64,000 bases of DNA from Myxococcus dinghuensis (lineage in GTDB: Bacteria > Myxococcota > Myxococcia > Myxococcales > Myxococcaceae), in contig NZ_JAKCFB010000013.1 in the NCBI RefSeq assembly GCF_024198235.1, positions 1 to 64,000 of the forward strand, in the 5' to 3' direction. Position 1 is the stretch's first letter. Each line of letters starts with the position of its first letter. Positions 43,435 to 52,585 of the stretch are shown piece after piece. Below the pieces are notes generated by a model. That model ran no database searches. It was not told the origin of the DNA and worked only from the letters and a program-made list of their open reading frames with translations. The translations under genes were made by a program, and so were the position numbers.

Positions 43435-44082
43435 TCATCCGAGCGGCGGGTACGAGGCGGACGGAGTCACACCCCGCCGGAGCTGCTTCGCCAGGAACCA
43501 CGCGCCCACGGCGATGGGTGGGTAGATGACCAGGGCGACGAGCCGCTGGAGCAGCCCCTCGAGGCCCCTCACGTCCAGCCCGCTCCAGCCGCTCATGACG
43601 GGGACCAGCGCGAGCAGGAGCCCGTTCGTCACCAGGAGATAGCCGCGCAGGGGCCGGGCCTCGGGCTGACGCCAGAGCGCCGCGAGGAGCAGCGCGGGCA
43701 GGAGCACCGCGCCCGCGATGAGTGGCCCCGAGCCATGACGCGGGTCCGGCAGGGGGAACCGCGCGGCGTTCAGCGTGGCGAGCCCCAGCCCCTCCAGCGC
43801 GAGGAACACGAGCCAGCGCAGCACCACGGGCGCGTTCAGCGCCCGGAAGCCACAGAAGTAGCCCGCGGCGGCGACCAACGTCGCGAGCCCCGTCAACCCC
43901 ACGCCCATGTTGAACAACCCCGGGTGCGTCGCGCGGTCGGAGCCGAGCATGCTCGCCGTCTGGCTCAGGAAGCTGTAGCCGGGGTTGAACGGCGCGGCCA
44001 CCAACTGGGTGCCGAAGTAGAGGAAGGGAACCGCGACTCCCGCGGCCAGGGTGCCGCGAGGCGGAAGGGCGGACCAGGACAT
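43435..44082 (-). CDS. DUF998-family membrane protein
   Basis: The 215-residue protein has six membrane segments and the DUF998 hallmark YSFLSQTASMLGSDRATHPG (the family usually reads S-lS-lg---Np) followed by LFNMGVGLTGLATLVAAAGY. Later segments include VVLRWLVFLALEGLGLATLN, IAGAVLLPALLLAALW and LVTNGLLLALVPVMSGWSG. ATG 44082 has GGAGAG 4 bp upstream and is preferred to ATG 44100. Family function is not established; a related acidic group acts in lipid or sterol handling, but I do not extend that here. Confidence 0.8.
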   Translation of the reverse strand: MSWSALPPRGTLAAGVAVPFLYFGTQLVAAPFNPGYSFLSQTASMLGSDRATHPGLFNMGVGLTGLATLVAAAGYFCGFRALNAPVVLRWLVFLALEGLGLATLNAARFPLPDPRHGSGPLIAGAVLLPALLLAALWRQPEARPLRGYLLVTNGLLLALVPVMSGWSGLDVRGLEGLLQRLVALVIYPPIAVGAWFLAKQLRRGVTPSASYPPLG

Positions 44083-44130
44083 GCGCTCTCCATCGGGCAT
44101 GCGCAGACATGCCACGGTTTGGGATTGAGA

Positions 44131-44146
44131 CGGCGCGGCGGCGCCG
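44131..44146 (-). terminator. Short hairpin after the LytTR regulator
   Basis: CGGCGC (44131-44136) pairs with GCGCCG (44141-44146) around a GGCG tetraloop, 24 bp beyond the stop of the LytTR gene on the minus strand. It is a modest stem and could be a chance feature in GC-rich DNA. Confidence 0.3.
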
Positions 44147-44169
44147 GGACGACTGGGATGAGGCGGGTG

Positions 44170-44940
44170 TTACATGCCGCGGAACAGGAACATGAAGGGC
44201 TGAGACACCGTGAGGGTCTCCGGGCGATGTCTCAGCCGGAGCAGGCCCTTGCCCGTGTCGTCACGAGACACCGACGCGATGGCCCTCAGGTTGACGATGG
44301 TGGAGCGGTGGATCTGCTTGAACACGGCCGGGTCGAGCGCGTCGAGCAGCTCGCGAATCGGCTTTCGCAGGAGCGCCTCCCCCTCCGCCGTCATCACCAC
44401 GGTGTACTTGTTGTCCGCCTGGAAGTAGGCCACGTCGTCCACGAGGATGAGGCGCGTCTCCCGGCCGGACGTGGCGGTGAGCCAGACGAGGGGCTCGGGG
44501 CGCTTCACGCTCGGCAGGGATTCGCTCAGCCGCTGGACCAGCGACGCCAGCACCGCGCCCTCCATGCCTCCCGACGGTGCGCGCGCTCGCAGCCGCCGCA
44601 CCGTGGCCACGAGCCGCTCCCGGGCCACGGGCTTGAGCAGGTAGTCCACCGCGCCCTTCTCGAAGGCCTCCACCGCGTGCTGGTCATACGCGGTGACGAA
44701 GACGACCTGGGTGCGCGGGCTGCCCTCCGCCACGGCCGCCGCGACCTCCAGGCCCGTCAGCCCCGGCATGCGGATGTCGAGGAAGGCCACGTCGGGCCGG
44801 TGGGTGGCGATGGTGGCCAGCGCGCTGGCGCCGTCCTCGCACTCGGCGACGAGCTCGAGCTCCGGCCACACCTCGCGGAGCTGCTCCACGAGCGACGTGC
44901 GCAGGAGCGCCTCATCCTCCGCGAGCACGTACCGGGGCAT
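44170..44940 (-). CDS. LytTR-family response regulator
   Basis: The 256-residue protein has a receiver (AEDEALLRTSLVEQLREVWP, phospho-Asp in VAFLDIRMPGLTG, VTAYDQHAVEAFEKGAVDYL and Lys in LLKPV) and a LytTR DNA-binding domain at ~150-250 (VDDVAYFQADNKYTVVMTAE, LDALDPAVFKQIHRSTIVNL, RDDTGKGLLRL). The start lies inside the kinase gene, with an overlap of 29 bp, so the two are cotranslated. LytTR regulators bind direct repeats; the gene pair probably senses an extracellular or membrane signal. Confidence 0.95.
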   Translation of the reverse strand: MPRYVLAEDEALLRTSLVEQLREVWPELELVAECEDGASALATIATHRPDVAFLDIRMPGLTGLEVAAAVAEGSPRTQVVFVTAYDQHAVEAFEKGAVDYLLKPVARERLVATVRRLRARAPSGGMEGAVLASLVQRLSESLPSVKRPEPLVWLTATSGRETRLILVDDVAYFQADNKYTVVMTAEGEALLRKPIRELLDALDPAVFKQIHRSTIVNLRAIASVSRDDTGKGLLRLRHRPETLTVSQPFMFLFRGM

Positions 44941-46195
44941 GGTCCACCTCCTCCAAGGGAAGGGTCAGGGTCGCGGCGACGCCGCTGGGGAAGTTCGACG
45001 TCAGGACGAAGGAGGCCCGGTCTCCATGGGCGAGCCGCAGCCGCTCGCGCACGTTCCTCAAGCCGACCCCCGTGCCGGCGGTCTCCGCGCCCAGGCCCTG
45101 CCCGTCATCGGCGACCGTCACGCTGAGCCGGTCCCCGTTGGCGCGAGCCCGTATCCAGACCGTGCCACCGCCGGGGCGGGGCTCCAGCCCGTGCTTGAGC
45201 GCGTTCTCGACCAGGGTCTGCAGCATCATCGGCGGGAAGGGCACGCCACGCAGACTCTCCGGGACATCGAGCTGGGGACTCAGGCGGTCCCCCATGCGAA
45301 TCTTCATGATGTCCAGGTAGGCCCGCGAGCGCTCCAGCTCCTCGCCCAGCGTCGACGGCGCGCCCGACGTGCGCGGCAGCGAGTGACGCAGGTAGGTGAT
45401 GAGGTGACCGAGCATCTCCCCGGCCCGAGCCGGGTCGACGCGGGTGAGCACCTGGGCGTTGGCCAGCGTGTTGTAGAGGAAGTGGGGCTCCACCTGGGCT
45501 TGCAGCAGGTTGAGCCGGGCCACGGCCAGCTCCTTCTCGGTGGCGGTCTGCTTCGCGGCCTCCTGCTCCCGGCGTCGCTGCTCGCTCACGTGGCGGGTCA
45601 GGGCCCGCGTCAGCGCCTCCGCGTTCTCCAGGTTGGTGCCGTCATCCACCCGGAACAGGTCCAACCACGCTCCGGCCAGCGGCTCGCAAATCACCGTGAC
45701 GCGGCTGACGCCCTCGCCGGGTGTCACCGTGGCCAGGACCTGGTTGTACGGCTGGCGCGACAACAGTCGGGGCAGGCGCCAGCGCCCGGGCGAGCCGCTC
45801 GGGTAGGGGTCCAGCCGGGGGAGCCTCGCGCGCACCTGGAGCCGCTCACGTGAGCGCTCCAGCATCTCCGCGGGGGCCATCTCCAGGAGGGCGGCGTCGA
45901 CCAGCTCGAAGGCCACCACCGCCTCGAAGGGAAGCTCGACCTGGCGCCGCTGGCGGTTGGCCAGCGCGACGGAGTCCACCCGGTCCACGAGCAGCCGGAC
46001 CCGCCGCGCGTGCGAGATGGCCCGGAGGGTCGCGTAGCCCGGCGCCAACAGGGCCAGGAGGAACGGCTCCGGGAAGGGCGGCGACCCAGGAGACGCCAGG
46101 CCCGACCAGACCACCATGGCGATGAAGAGCAGCCCCAGCCAGGCGCAGGTGAGACGGGCGATGAAGAAGCCGCTGGCGAGCACGGTGACACTCAC
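44912..46195 (-). CDS. LytS/YehU-type sensor histidine kinase
   Basis: The 427-residue protein starts at GTG 46195; GTG 46183 is an alternative. Two N-terminal membrane helices (LTCAWLGLLFIAMVVWSGLA, PFLLALLAPGYATLRAISHA) are followed by ~150 residues of linker, then the His_kinase motif LNLLQAQVEPHFLYNTLANA with the phospho-His in EPHFLYN. The ATPase has LQTLVENALKHGLEPR, DDGQGL and GTGVGLRNVRERL. This is the class that pairs with LytTR regulators, and the partner gene overlaps its 3' end. The upstream side is the 55-bp repeat array. Confidence 0.92.
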   Translation of the reverse strand: MSVTVLASGFFIARLTCAWLGLLFIAMVVWSGLASPGSPPFPEPFLLALLAPGYATLRAISHARRVRLLVDRVDSVALANRQRRQVELPFEAVVAFELVDAALLEMAPAEMLERSRERLQVRARLPRLDPYPSGSPGRWRLPRLLSRQPYNQVLATVTPGEGVSRVTVICEPLAGAWLDLFRVDDGTNLENAEALTRALTRHVSEQRRREQEAAKQTATEKELAVARLNLLQAQVEPHFLYNTLANAQVLTRVDPARAGEMLGHLITYLRHSLPRTSGAPSTLGEELERSRAYLDIMKIRMGDRLSPQLDVPESLRGVPFPPMMLQTLVENALKHGLEPRPGGGTVWIRARANGDRLSVTVADDGQGLGAETAGTGVGLRNVRERLRLAHGDRASFVLTSNFPSGVAATLTLPLEEVDHAPVRARGG

Positions 46196-46249
46196 TCCGA
46201 TGAGGGTTCGAGCAGGAGAGTAGCCCCACGGGAACCCGGGAGCGCGGCC

Positions 46250-46735
46250 AGGCGACGAAGCACGGATTCAGCCGACCCGACCCCGAAAAGAGGCGACGAA
46301 GCCCGGGGACCTCGGCCTCCGCTCGGCAGCCCCGAGAGTGAGCGAAGGCGACGAAGCGCGGGGACCCCGGCCTCCGCGCGGCAGCCCCGAGAGCGAGCGA
46401 AGGCGACGAAGCGCGGGGACCCCGGCCTCCGCGCGGCAGCCCCGAGAGTGAGCGAAGGCGACGAAGCGCGGGGACCCCGGCCTCCGCGCGGCAGCCCCGA
46501 GAGCGAGCGAAGGCGACGAAGCGCGGGGACCCCGGCCTCCGCGCGGCAGCCCCGAGAGCGAGCGAAGGCGACGAAGCGCGGGGACCCCGGCCTCCGCGCG
46601 GCAGCCCGAGAGCCAGCGGAGGCGACGAGGCCGGGGACCTCGGCCTCCGCGCGGCAGCCCCGAGAGCGAGCGGAGGCGACGAAACCCGGGGACCTCGGCC
46701 TCCGCGAGGCAGCCCCGAGAGCGAGCGGAGGCGAC
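46250..46735. repeat. 55-bp tandem repeat array
   Basis: The unit starts with AGGCGACGAAG. Copies start at 46291, 46346, 46401, 46456, 46511, 46566, 46620, 46674 and 46729, giving eight full units of 54-55 bp plus partial ones at both ends (46250 and 46729). Four middle units, from 46346 to 46565, differ by one base at most. Each contains the palindrome CGGGGACCCCG and, as in the last units, flanking GCGGAGGC and GCCTCCGC arms. 55 is not a multiple of 3, so it is not a coding repeat. There are no unique spacers, so it is not CRISPR. It fills most of the 783-bp gap between the divergent kinase and methyltransferase genes; 46741-46978 shows nothing else clear. Confidence 0.92.
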
Positions 46736-46978
46736 TCGCGGGCACTGCCTCGGAGGTTGACCCGCCCCTGACGCGGTCCGTGGGGTGACGTCGCGCACCG
46801 AGCCTCGCGGGGAGCGCCTCTCCCGCCCTTGGGACCAGCACGCGGTACGGGAGCCACTCCCCGAACGCCGTGGACCCGGACGCGGGGCGCGTCGTGGAGC
46901 GGGACGGCGCTCCACTCCAGGACACCCTGGCTGCTTCGCGGTGGCCACCTCCCCAAGCTGCGCGATACGACACCGCGC

Positions 46979-47746
46979 ATGTCGCGCACGTACGAGGAGC
47001 TGGAGGCCGAGGCGGCGTCGGTGTCGGTGTCGGGCTGGGACTTCTCCTGGCTGGAGGGGCGCGCGACGGAGCAGCGCCCGTCGTGGGGCTACCAGCGCGC
47101 CATGGGCGAGCGCATGGCCCGGGCCTCCGCCGCGCTCGACATCCAGACGGGCGGCGGCGAGGTCCTCGCGGGGGTCCCCACGCTCCCGCGCCTCGTCGTG
47201 GCGACCGAGTCCTGGCCACCGAACATCGCCCAGGCGACGAAGCGGCTCCACCCGCGCGGCGTGGTCGTCGTCGCCGACTCCGACGAGCCACCCCTCCCCT
47301 TCGCCGACGAGGCGTTCGACCTGGTCGTCAGCCGCCACCCCGTGACGACGTGGTGGAAGGACATCGCCCGCGTGCTCCAGCCGGGCGGCACGTACTTCTC
47401 CCAGCAGGTCGGCCCCGCCAGCGTCTTCGAGCTGGTGGAGTACTTCCTCGGCCCCCTCCCCGCCGACGTCCACCGCAAGCGCCACCCGGACGACGCGCGC
47501 GCCGAGGCCGAGGCCGCGGGCCTCCAGGTCGTCGACCTCCGCCTGGAGTCGCTGCGCACGGAGTTCCTCGACGTCGGCGCCGTCATCTACTTCCTGCGCA
47601 AGGTCATCTGGATGGTGCCGGACTTCACCGTCGAGCGATACCGGCCCCGGCTCCGCGCGCTGCACGAACACCTCCAGCGGCACGGCCCCTTCGTCGCCAC
47701 CACGACGCGCTTCCTCATCGAGGCGCGCAAACCCACCCACCCCTGA
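46979..47746 (+). CDS. Class I SAM-dependent methyltransferase
   Basis: The 255-residue protein is a Methyltransf_11-type enzyme. SAM-binding motif I is weak: EVLAGVPTLPRLVVATESWP has no GxGxG. Later motifs are clear: PLPFADEAFDLVVSRHPVTT followed by WWKDIARVLQPGGTYFSQQV. The start MSRTYEELEAEAA at ATG 46979 fits the usual N-terminus of this family. The substrate is unknown. Tail-to-tail with the three-GAF kinase, only 6 bp apart. The upstream flank is the 55-bp repeat array. Confidence 0.85.
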   Translation: MSRTYEELEAEAASVSVSGWDFSWLEGRATEQRPSWGYQRAMGERMARASAALDIQTGGGEVLAGVPTLPRLVVATESWPPNIAQATKRLHPRGVVVVADSDEPPLPFADEAFDLVVSRHPVTTWWKDIARVLQPGGTYFSQQVGPASVFELVEYFLGPLPADVHRKRHPDDARAEAEAAGLQVVDLRLESLRTEFLDVGAVIYFLRKVIWMVPDFTVERYRPRLRALHEHLQRHGPFVATTTRFLIEARKPTHP

Positions 47747-47752
47747 CGCCGC

Positions 47753-50185
47753 TCAGCGCGCCACGTCCGTCCCGCGCGGCAGGTGCACCGTGAAGATGGA
47801 GCCGAGCCCCTGCCGGCTCTCCACCTCGATGCGTCCGCCCATGGCCTCGACGATCTGCCGGCTGATGTAGAGCCCCAGGCCCAGGCCACCGTAGTGCCGG
47901 TCCGACACCGCGCGCTCGAAGCGTCCGAACAGGCGCGGCAGGTCCTCCTCCGAGATGCCGATGCCCTCGTCGCGCACCGACAGCCGCACCATGCCCTCCA
48001 GCGCGCCGGCCGCCTCCACCTGCACCGGCCGCCCCGCGCCGTACTTGGCCGCGTTGGTCAGGAGGTTCACCAGCACCTGGTCCAACCGCAGCGCGTCCCA
48101 CCGCCCCAGCAACGGCCCCGGGAGGTGGAGCTGGACCTTGCACCCGGCCAGCGTGAACACCTCCTCCATCCGCTCCACCGCGTCGCGCACCGCCTGCCCC
48201 AGGTCCAGCTCCGTGGGCTCCAGCGCCATGCGCCCCAGCGACACGCGGCTCACGTCGAGCAGGTGGTCCACCAGCGTGGTGAGCCGCTGCACCTGCCGCA
48301 CCGCCGTGGCCAGCCTGGGCGCCACCTTCTCCCGCGAGTCCGGCCCGAGCACCCGCTCGATGAGGCCATGCTGGAGCTTGAGGCTCGTCAGCGGCGTCTT
48401 CAGCTCGTGGCTCGCCACGGAGAGGAACTCGTCGCGCAACCGCACCGCCGCCTGCGCGGCCCGGTACAGCGACGCGTTCTCCAGCGCCACCGCCACCCGG
48501 CGCGCCAGCTCCTCCATCATCGACACGTCCGCCATCGCCAGCGGGCGCTGGGGCGCGGACGTCCCCAGGGTGATGACGCCCAGCGTGCGCCCCCGCGTGC
48601 GCACCGGCACCACCAGCAGCGTCCCCGGCCCCAGCATCTCCAGCAGCGTCCGGTGGCCCGGGTTCATCGCCAATTCGCCGCGCAGCGACACCCCCACGTC
48701 CGGCAGGTAGCGCGGCTCGCCCGTCTCGTAGCACTCGCGCGACAGGGGCAGCGTGCCCTCGTGCTCCAGCGCCGAGAGCACCAGCGCGTTGCGGCCCGAG
48801 TCCTGGTGCGAGGCCGCCACGCACCGCAGCGCGCCGTCCGGCCCCGCCAGCTCCACCAGGCACAGGGACGCCACGCTGCTGGCGGCCACGCGCGAGACGT
48901 GCTCCAGCGTCCACTCCACGTCATCCAGGTGCTCGGCCAGCGCGCGGCTCGCCTCCAGCAGGAAGAAGAGCCGCTCCTCGGCCTCCTTGCCCACCTGGAG
49001 CGCGCTGTGCAACCGCTCACCGCGCTCGCGCAACGTGCCATACAGCGCCGCGCGCTCCAGCGCCTGCGCCCCCTGGTACACCAGCGCCTCCAGGAAGCGC
49101 CGCTCCACCACGGGGAAGACACGCGCCACGCTCCACGTCAGCGCGACGAAGCCACGCATGCCCCGCTCCGTCATCAGCGGGAGGATGGCGCGCGCGCCCA
49201 GGCCCTGCGTCTCCAGCATGTAGCGCGGCAGCCCCGCCACGGAGAGGAAGTCCTCCAACGAGGAGAACCACTGCGCCTCGCGCCGCTCCATGGCCTGCCG
49301 CAGCACCGGGAAGTGCCCCGTGCGCCGTCCCTCGAAGGCCCGGGCCGCGTCCTCGGAGTGGCCGAACGAGCCCAGCACGTGGAGCCGCCCCTCGTCGTTC
49401 ATCTCCGCGACCGCGCCCCGGCACGCGCCCGTCGCGCGCAGGCCCTCGTTCATCAGGACGTCCGCCACCTCCTTCGCCGTCGCCGCGCGGGACAGCGCCG
49501 CGGTCACCGCCTGGAGCCGCTCGGTGCGCGCCTGGGCCTCGCGCGCCTCCGCGTACAGGAGCGCGTTGTCCATGGAGAGGCTGGCGCGACGGGTCAGCTC
49601 CCGCACCAGCTCCAGGTCCGACGCCGTGATGGATGCGCCCTCCTCGCCGCGCACCAGCGAGACGGCCCCCAACACCCGCCCGCGCCCCTGCAGCGGCATC
49701 ACCACGCCCGAGTGGATGCCGAGCCTGCGCATCACGTCCACCTGCTCCGCCCGCCGCACCAGGAGCGGCAGCGTGTCCTCCGTCACCACCTCCATCACCA
49801 CCGGCCGGCCGGTGCGCAGCACCTCCGAGAGGCTCCCCGGCGACACGAGGTCGGGCGGCTGCAGCCGGGACAGCTCGTGGATGAGCGACACCTTCTCCCG
49901 CTCCCGGTGCGCCGCGGCGACCCGCTCCACGTGTCCGTCGTCGGACAGGACGTCCACCGCGCACCAGTCCGCGAGCGCCGGCACCACCAGCTCCGCGAGC
50001 TGCTGGAGCACCGTGCGCCAGTCGAGCGACGCGCTCAGCAGCTCGCCGGCGCGCGCGAGGAATTCCAGACGCGCCCCCATCTCCACGGGAGACTCGACGC
50101 GTTCGTCGGATGTCGCGCGCGCGCCGGGGGTGCCGCCCGGGCTCGCGCGAAAGAAGACAGAATTGGGATTCATCTCGGCGGACAT
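47753..50185 (-). CDS. Soluble histidine kinase with three GAF-type sensor domains
   Basis: The 810-residue protein has no membrane helix. Three GAF-like domains fill ~25-560: LEFLARAGELLSASLDWRTV to LSMDNALLYAEAREA, then RLQAVTAALSRAATAKEVAD to ALERAALYGTLRERG, then RLFFLLEASRALAEHLDDVE to VALENASLYRAAQAA. The kinase core has SVASHELKTPLTSLKLQ (His ~593), NLLTNAAKYG, DEGIGI and GGLGLGLYISRQIVEAMGG. ATG 50185 is used; TTG 50194 and ATG 50173 are possible. It follows the AKR gene on the same strand by 152 bp. The three sensor domains suggest multiple ligands or redox inputs. Confidence 0.9.
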   Translation of the reverse strand: MSAEMNPNSVFFRASPGGTPGARATSDERVESPVEMGARLEFLARAGELLSASLDWRTVLQQLAELVVPALADWCAVDVLSDDGHVERVAAAHREREKVSLIHELSRLQPPDLVSPGSLSEVLRTGRPVVMEVVTEDTLPLLVRRAEQVDVMRRLGIHSGVVMPLQGRGRVLGAVSLVRGEEGASITASDLELVRELTRRASLSMDNALLYAEAREAQARTERLQAVTAALSRAATAKEVADVLMNEGLRATGACRGAVAEMNDEGRLHVLGSFGHSEDAARAFEGRRTGHFPVLRQAMERREAQWFSSLEDFLSVAGLPRYMLETQGLGARAILPLMTERGMRGFVALTWSVARVFPVVERRFLEALVYQGAQALERAALYGTLRERGERLHSALQVGKEAEERLFFLLEASRALAEHLDDVEWTLEHVSRVAASSVASLCLVELAGPDGALRCVAASHQDSGRNALVLSALEHEGTLPLSRECYETGEPRYLPDVGVSLRGELAMNPGHRTLLEMLGPGTLLVVPVRTRGRTLGVITLGTSAPQRPLAMADVSMMEELARRVAVALENASLYRAAQAAVRLRDEFLSVASHELKTPLTSLKLQHGLIERVLGPDSREKVAPRLATAVRQVQRLTTLVDHLLDVSRVSLGRMALEPTELDLGQAVRDAVERMEEVFTLAGCKVQLHLPGPLLGRWDALRLDQVLVNLLTNAAKYGAGRPVQVEAAGALEGMVRLSVRDEGIGISEEDLPRLFGRFERAVSDRHYGGLGLGLYISRQIVEAMGGRIEVESRQGLGSIFTVHLPRGTDVAR

Positions 50186-50337
50186 TGGAAGCAATCCGTG
50201 ATGCAGGAGATACGCCGGGCAATATCAGACCGTGTCCGAACGTTGTCCTGTACGTCGCGACAATGCCATCCGCGAATCAGGCGATGCGATTGTCCGCTGT
50301 CAGACCCGCGCCTGGGTCAATCACTGCTCACGAGGTC

Positions 50338-51288
50338 TCAGCCGACATCCGAGACAGCGGGAGGATTCCACCACACCGCTCCCTTTCCATCGATGGCGGC
50401 ACGCGCGCGCTCACGCACCTGTCGCAGCGCCTCGACGGAGAGAGGACTCCAGGCGTTGGCCGCGCGCAGCGCCGCGTCCTGCTCATTGGGGTGGCTCATC
50501 CCCATCAACATCACGTCCGGGTCCAGCGTGAGCGTGTAGCGCACGCACTCCTCCACGGAAAGATGCGGCAGCACGGGAGCGGCGCGGTCGTCGAGTCCCC
50601 CCGAGCCCACCTTGCCGCGAGGCCGCGCCGTCATCGGGCGGCCATAGCCCTCCGTGTCGCCCAGCAGCTTGCCCGCGCCGAACGTCTTGAAGGACACCAC
50701 GCCCACGCCGAGCGAGCGCGCCAGCGGGAGCACCTCCTCCACGTAGCGCGCGTCGACGAAGGGCCCCAGGGGGAACATCACCACGTCGCACAGGCCGGAG
50801 CGCAGCGCCGCGGTGAGCACGTCCGGGTGGTGGCTGGAGATGCCCCGGAAGCGCGCCTTGCCCTCGCGCACGCACTGGCCCAGCTGCGCCATGCCCCCGC
50901 CCGGCGCGGACAGCCGCCGCCACGCGTCCGGCTCCGACACCGCGTGGAAGACGAACAGGTCCACCGCGTCGTGGCCCAGCCGCTGCAGGCTGCCCTCCAC
51001 CTGCGGCGCCACCGGCGCGTCGTGCTCGTCCACCTTGTCGATGAGGAAGACGCCCTCGCGGCGGCCGCGCAGCGCCTCGCCCACCACCTGCTCGCTCAAC
51101 CCTTCCTCGTAGTTGGGCGCCGTGTCGATGACGTTGAGCCCCGCGTCCAGCGCCCGCCGCAGCGTGCCGACGAGCGTGTCGCGCGGCACCGCGCCGTCCG
51201 CGATGTCGCCGATGCCCACCGCCGTGGCGACGAAGCCGGTGCGCCCCAGCGCGCGGCGGGGCGTGAAGCGAGGAAGGGAGGTGCTCAT
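50338..51288 (-). CDS. Aldo/keto reductase
   Basis: The 316-residue protein is a NAD(P)H-dependent AKR. It shows LNVIDTAPNYEEGLSEQVVG with the catalytic Tyr after DTA, the Lys in FLIDKVDEH and the His in DLFVFHAVSEPD, so Asp, Tyr, Lys and His are all in place. The GVGVVSFKTFGAGKLLGDTE and VMLMGMSHPNEQ stretches match the C-terminal cofactor-binding part. Start ATG 51288; earlier TTG codons are less likely. The PhoX-like gene upstream on the same strand is 57 bp away, so they may be cotranscribed. Confidence 0.92.
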   Translation of the reverse strand: MSTSLPRFTPRRALGRTGFVATAVGIGDIADGAVPRDTLVGTLRRALDAGLNVIDTAPNYEEGLSEQVVGEALRGRREGVFLIDKVDEHDAPVAPQVEGSLQRLGHDAVDLFVFHAVSEPDAWRRLSAPGGGMAQLGQCVREGKARFRGISSHHPDVLTAALRSGLCDVVMFPLGPFVDARYVEEVLPLARSLGVGVVSFKTFGAGKLLGDTEGYGRPMTARPRGKVGSGGLDDRAAPVLPHLSVEECVRYTLTLDPDVMLMGMSHPNEQDAALRAANAWSPLSVEALRQVRERARAAIDGKGAVWWNPPAVSDVG

Positions 51289-51345
51289 CCCGTCGTTGTG
51301 CAGGAGGGCCCCCACCGCGTCAAGCAAGCCGGGCGGGACGCCTGC

Positions 51346-52521
51346 TCACCGGAAGGGCCCGGAGACCTCGAAGGTGTAGCCGTCCCCGTCGGCGTTGGTG
51401 GTGCCGCGCTGTGAGCTGAAGTACAGCCGCCGGCCGTCCGGGCTGAAGGCCGGCCCGGTGATTTCCGAACCCGCGTGTCCCATCAGGCGCAGGAACGAGG
51501 ACACCACCCGCTCGGGCCCCGGGGTGATGAGGCAGATCTCCATGTTGCCGCCGTCCTCGGCCACGAACAGGTCTCCCGACCGGGAGACCAGCACGTTGTC
51601 CACGCCCGTGAGCGGCGACCCCGGGAACAGCGAATGGTCGTAGATGACCTCCAGGTCGCCGGTGTCCGGCGTGTGGGCCCAGACGCGCTTGTCCCCCTTG
51701 GTCGTGAAGTAGACGACGCCCGAGTCGTACCAGCAGCCCTCCGCGCCATCGAACACCGTCGTGCGCGACGCGACGTTGGACTGTCGGGACGCGGGCATCG
51801 TGGAGGCGCACCCCACCCAGCCCAGCTTCGCCGTGCCCGCCAGCGGGTCCCCCGTCATCCGCGCCGCCTCCAGCAGGCCCGCCTTCAACACCGGCCACAC
51901 CGCCGGCGTGAAGCGATACAGGCGCCCCGTCGGCGTGTCCTCCGTCAGGTACAACCGGCGGCGCACCGGGTCCACCGTCACCGCCTCGTGCGAGAACGTG
52001 CCCAACGCGGCGCGCACCACGCCCTGCGAGGGCCGCGTCGGATCACACTCCCACACGCGCCCTCCGACGAACTCCTCGCAGGACAGCCACGTGCCCCACG
52101 GGGTGGGCCCTCCCGCGCAGTTCATCCGCGTGCCGGACAGCACGCGGTACGCGCCCACCACCGCCCCCGCGCCGGAGAAGCGCAGCGCCCCCGTCCCGCC
52201 GGACGACACCTCGCTGTTGGACGTGTAGACCCAGCCGCCATCCGGTTGCGCGAAGCACGCGCCCCCGTCCGGCGCGGGGTGCCAGGCGTAGGCGGAGCCG
52301 GACACCACGCGTCCGCTGCGCGCGAGCAGGCGCGACGTGAAGCCCGCCGGCAATCGCAGGCCGCGCGCGTCCGGTGTGCCGGACATGGCCCCGTAGGGCC
52401 CCCTCCCCGGACGGGCCGGCAGCGCGTACGCCGCCCTCCAGAAGGAAGTCCCCCACGCCAACGTCCCCCCCGCCAGCGCGGAGAGACGGATGAAATCCCG
52501 ACGACCCAATCGACGCACCAC
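51346..52521 (-). CDS. PhoX/DUF839-like Tat-exported protein
   Basis: The 391-residue protein has a twin-arginine signal (LGRRDFIRLSALAGGTLAW), so it is exported folded, probably with a cofactor. The mature part is a DUF839/PhoX-type beta-propeller with VSGSAYAWHPAPDGGACFAQ, NCAGGPTPWGTWLSCEEFVG, FSHEAVTVDPVRRRLYLTED and VDNVLVSRSGDLFVAEDGGN. The E in CEEF and the EDTP/EDGG acidic sites match metal-binding spots of PhoX phosphatase, which uses Ca and Fe. GTG 52521 is chosen since GAGG lies 5 bp before it. Enzymatic activity is likely but its substrate is not shown. Confidence 0.8.
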   Translation of the reverse strand: MVRRLGRRDFIRLSALAGGTLAWGTSFWRAAYALPARPGRGPYGAMSGTPDARGLRLPAGFTSRLLARSGRVVSGSAYAWHPAPDGGACFAQPDGGWVYTSNSEVSSGGTGALRFSGAGAVVGAYRVLSGTRMNCAGGPTPWGTWLSCEEFVGGRVWECDPTRPSQGVVRAALGTFSHEAVTVDPVRRRLYLTEDTPTGRLYRFTPAVWPVLKAGLLEAARMTGDPLAGTAKLGWVGCASTMPASRQSNVASRTTVFDGAEGCWYDSGVVYFTTKGDKRVWAHTPDTGDLEVIYDHSLFPGSPLTGVDNVLVSRSGDLFVAEDGGNMEICLITPGPERVVSSFLRLMGHAGSEITGPAFSPDGRRLYFSSQRGTTNADGDGYTFEVSGPFR

Positions 52522-52585
52522 GCCCCCCTCGTGGCGCGGCACCCCCGTCCGCGCCCCCGCCCTCACCCGTCGCCCGCGGGCCTCC

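Noticed and set aside
46250..46735. CRISPR array
   Set aside because: Units follow each other directly with no unique spacers, the unit is too long for a typical repeat, and there are no cas genes.
46268..46989. Repeat-coded surface protein over the 55-bp array
   Set aside because: Frames are open on both strands, but a 55-bp period shifts the frame at each unit, and there is no signal, start context or homology.
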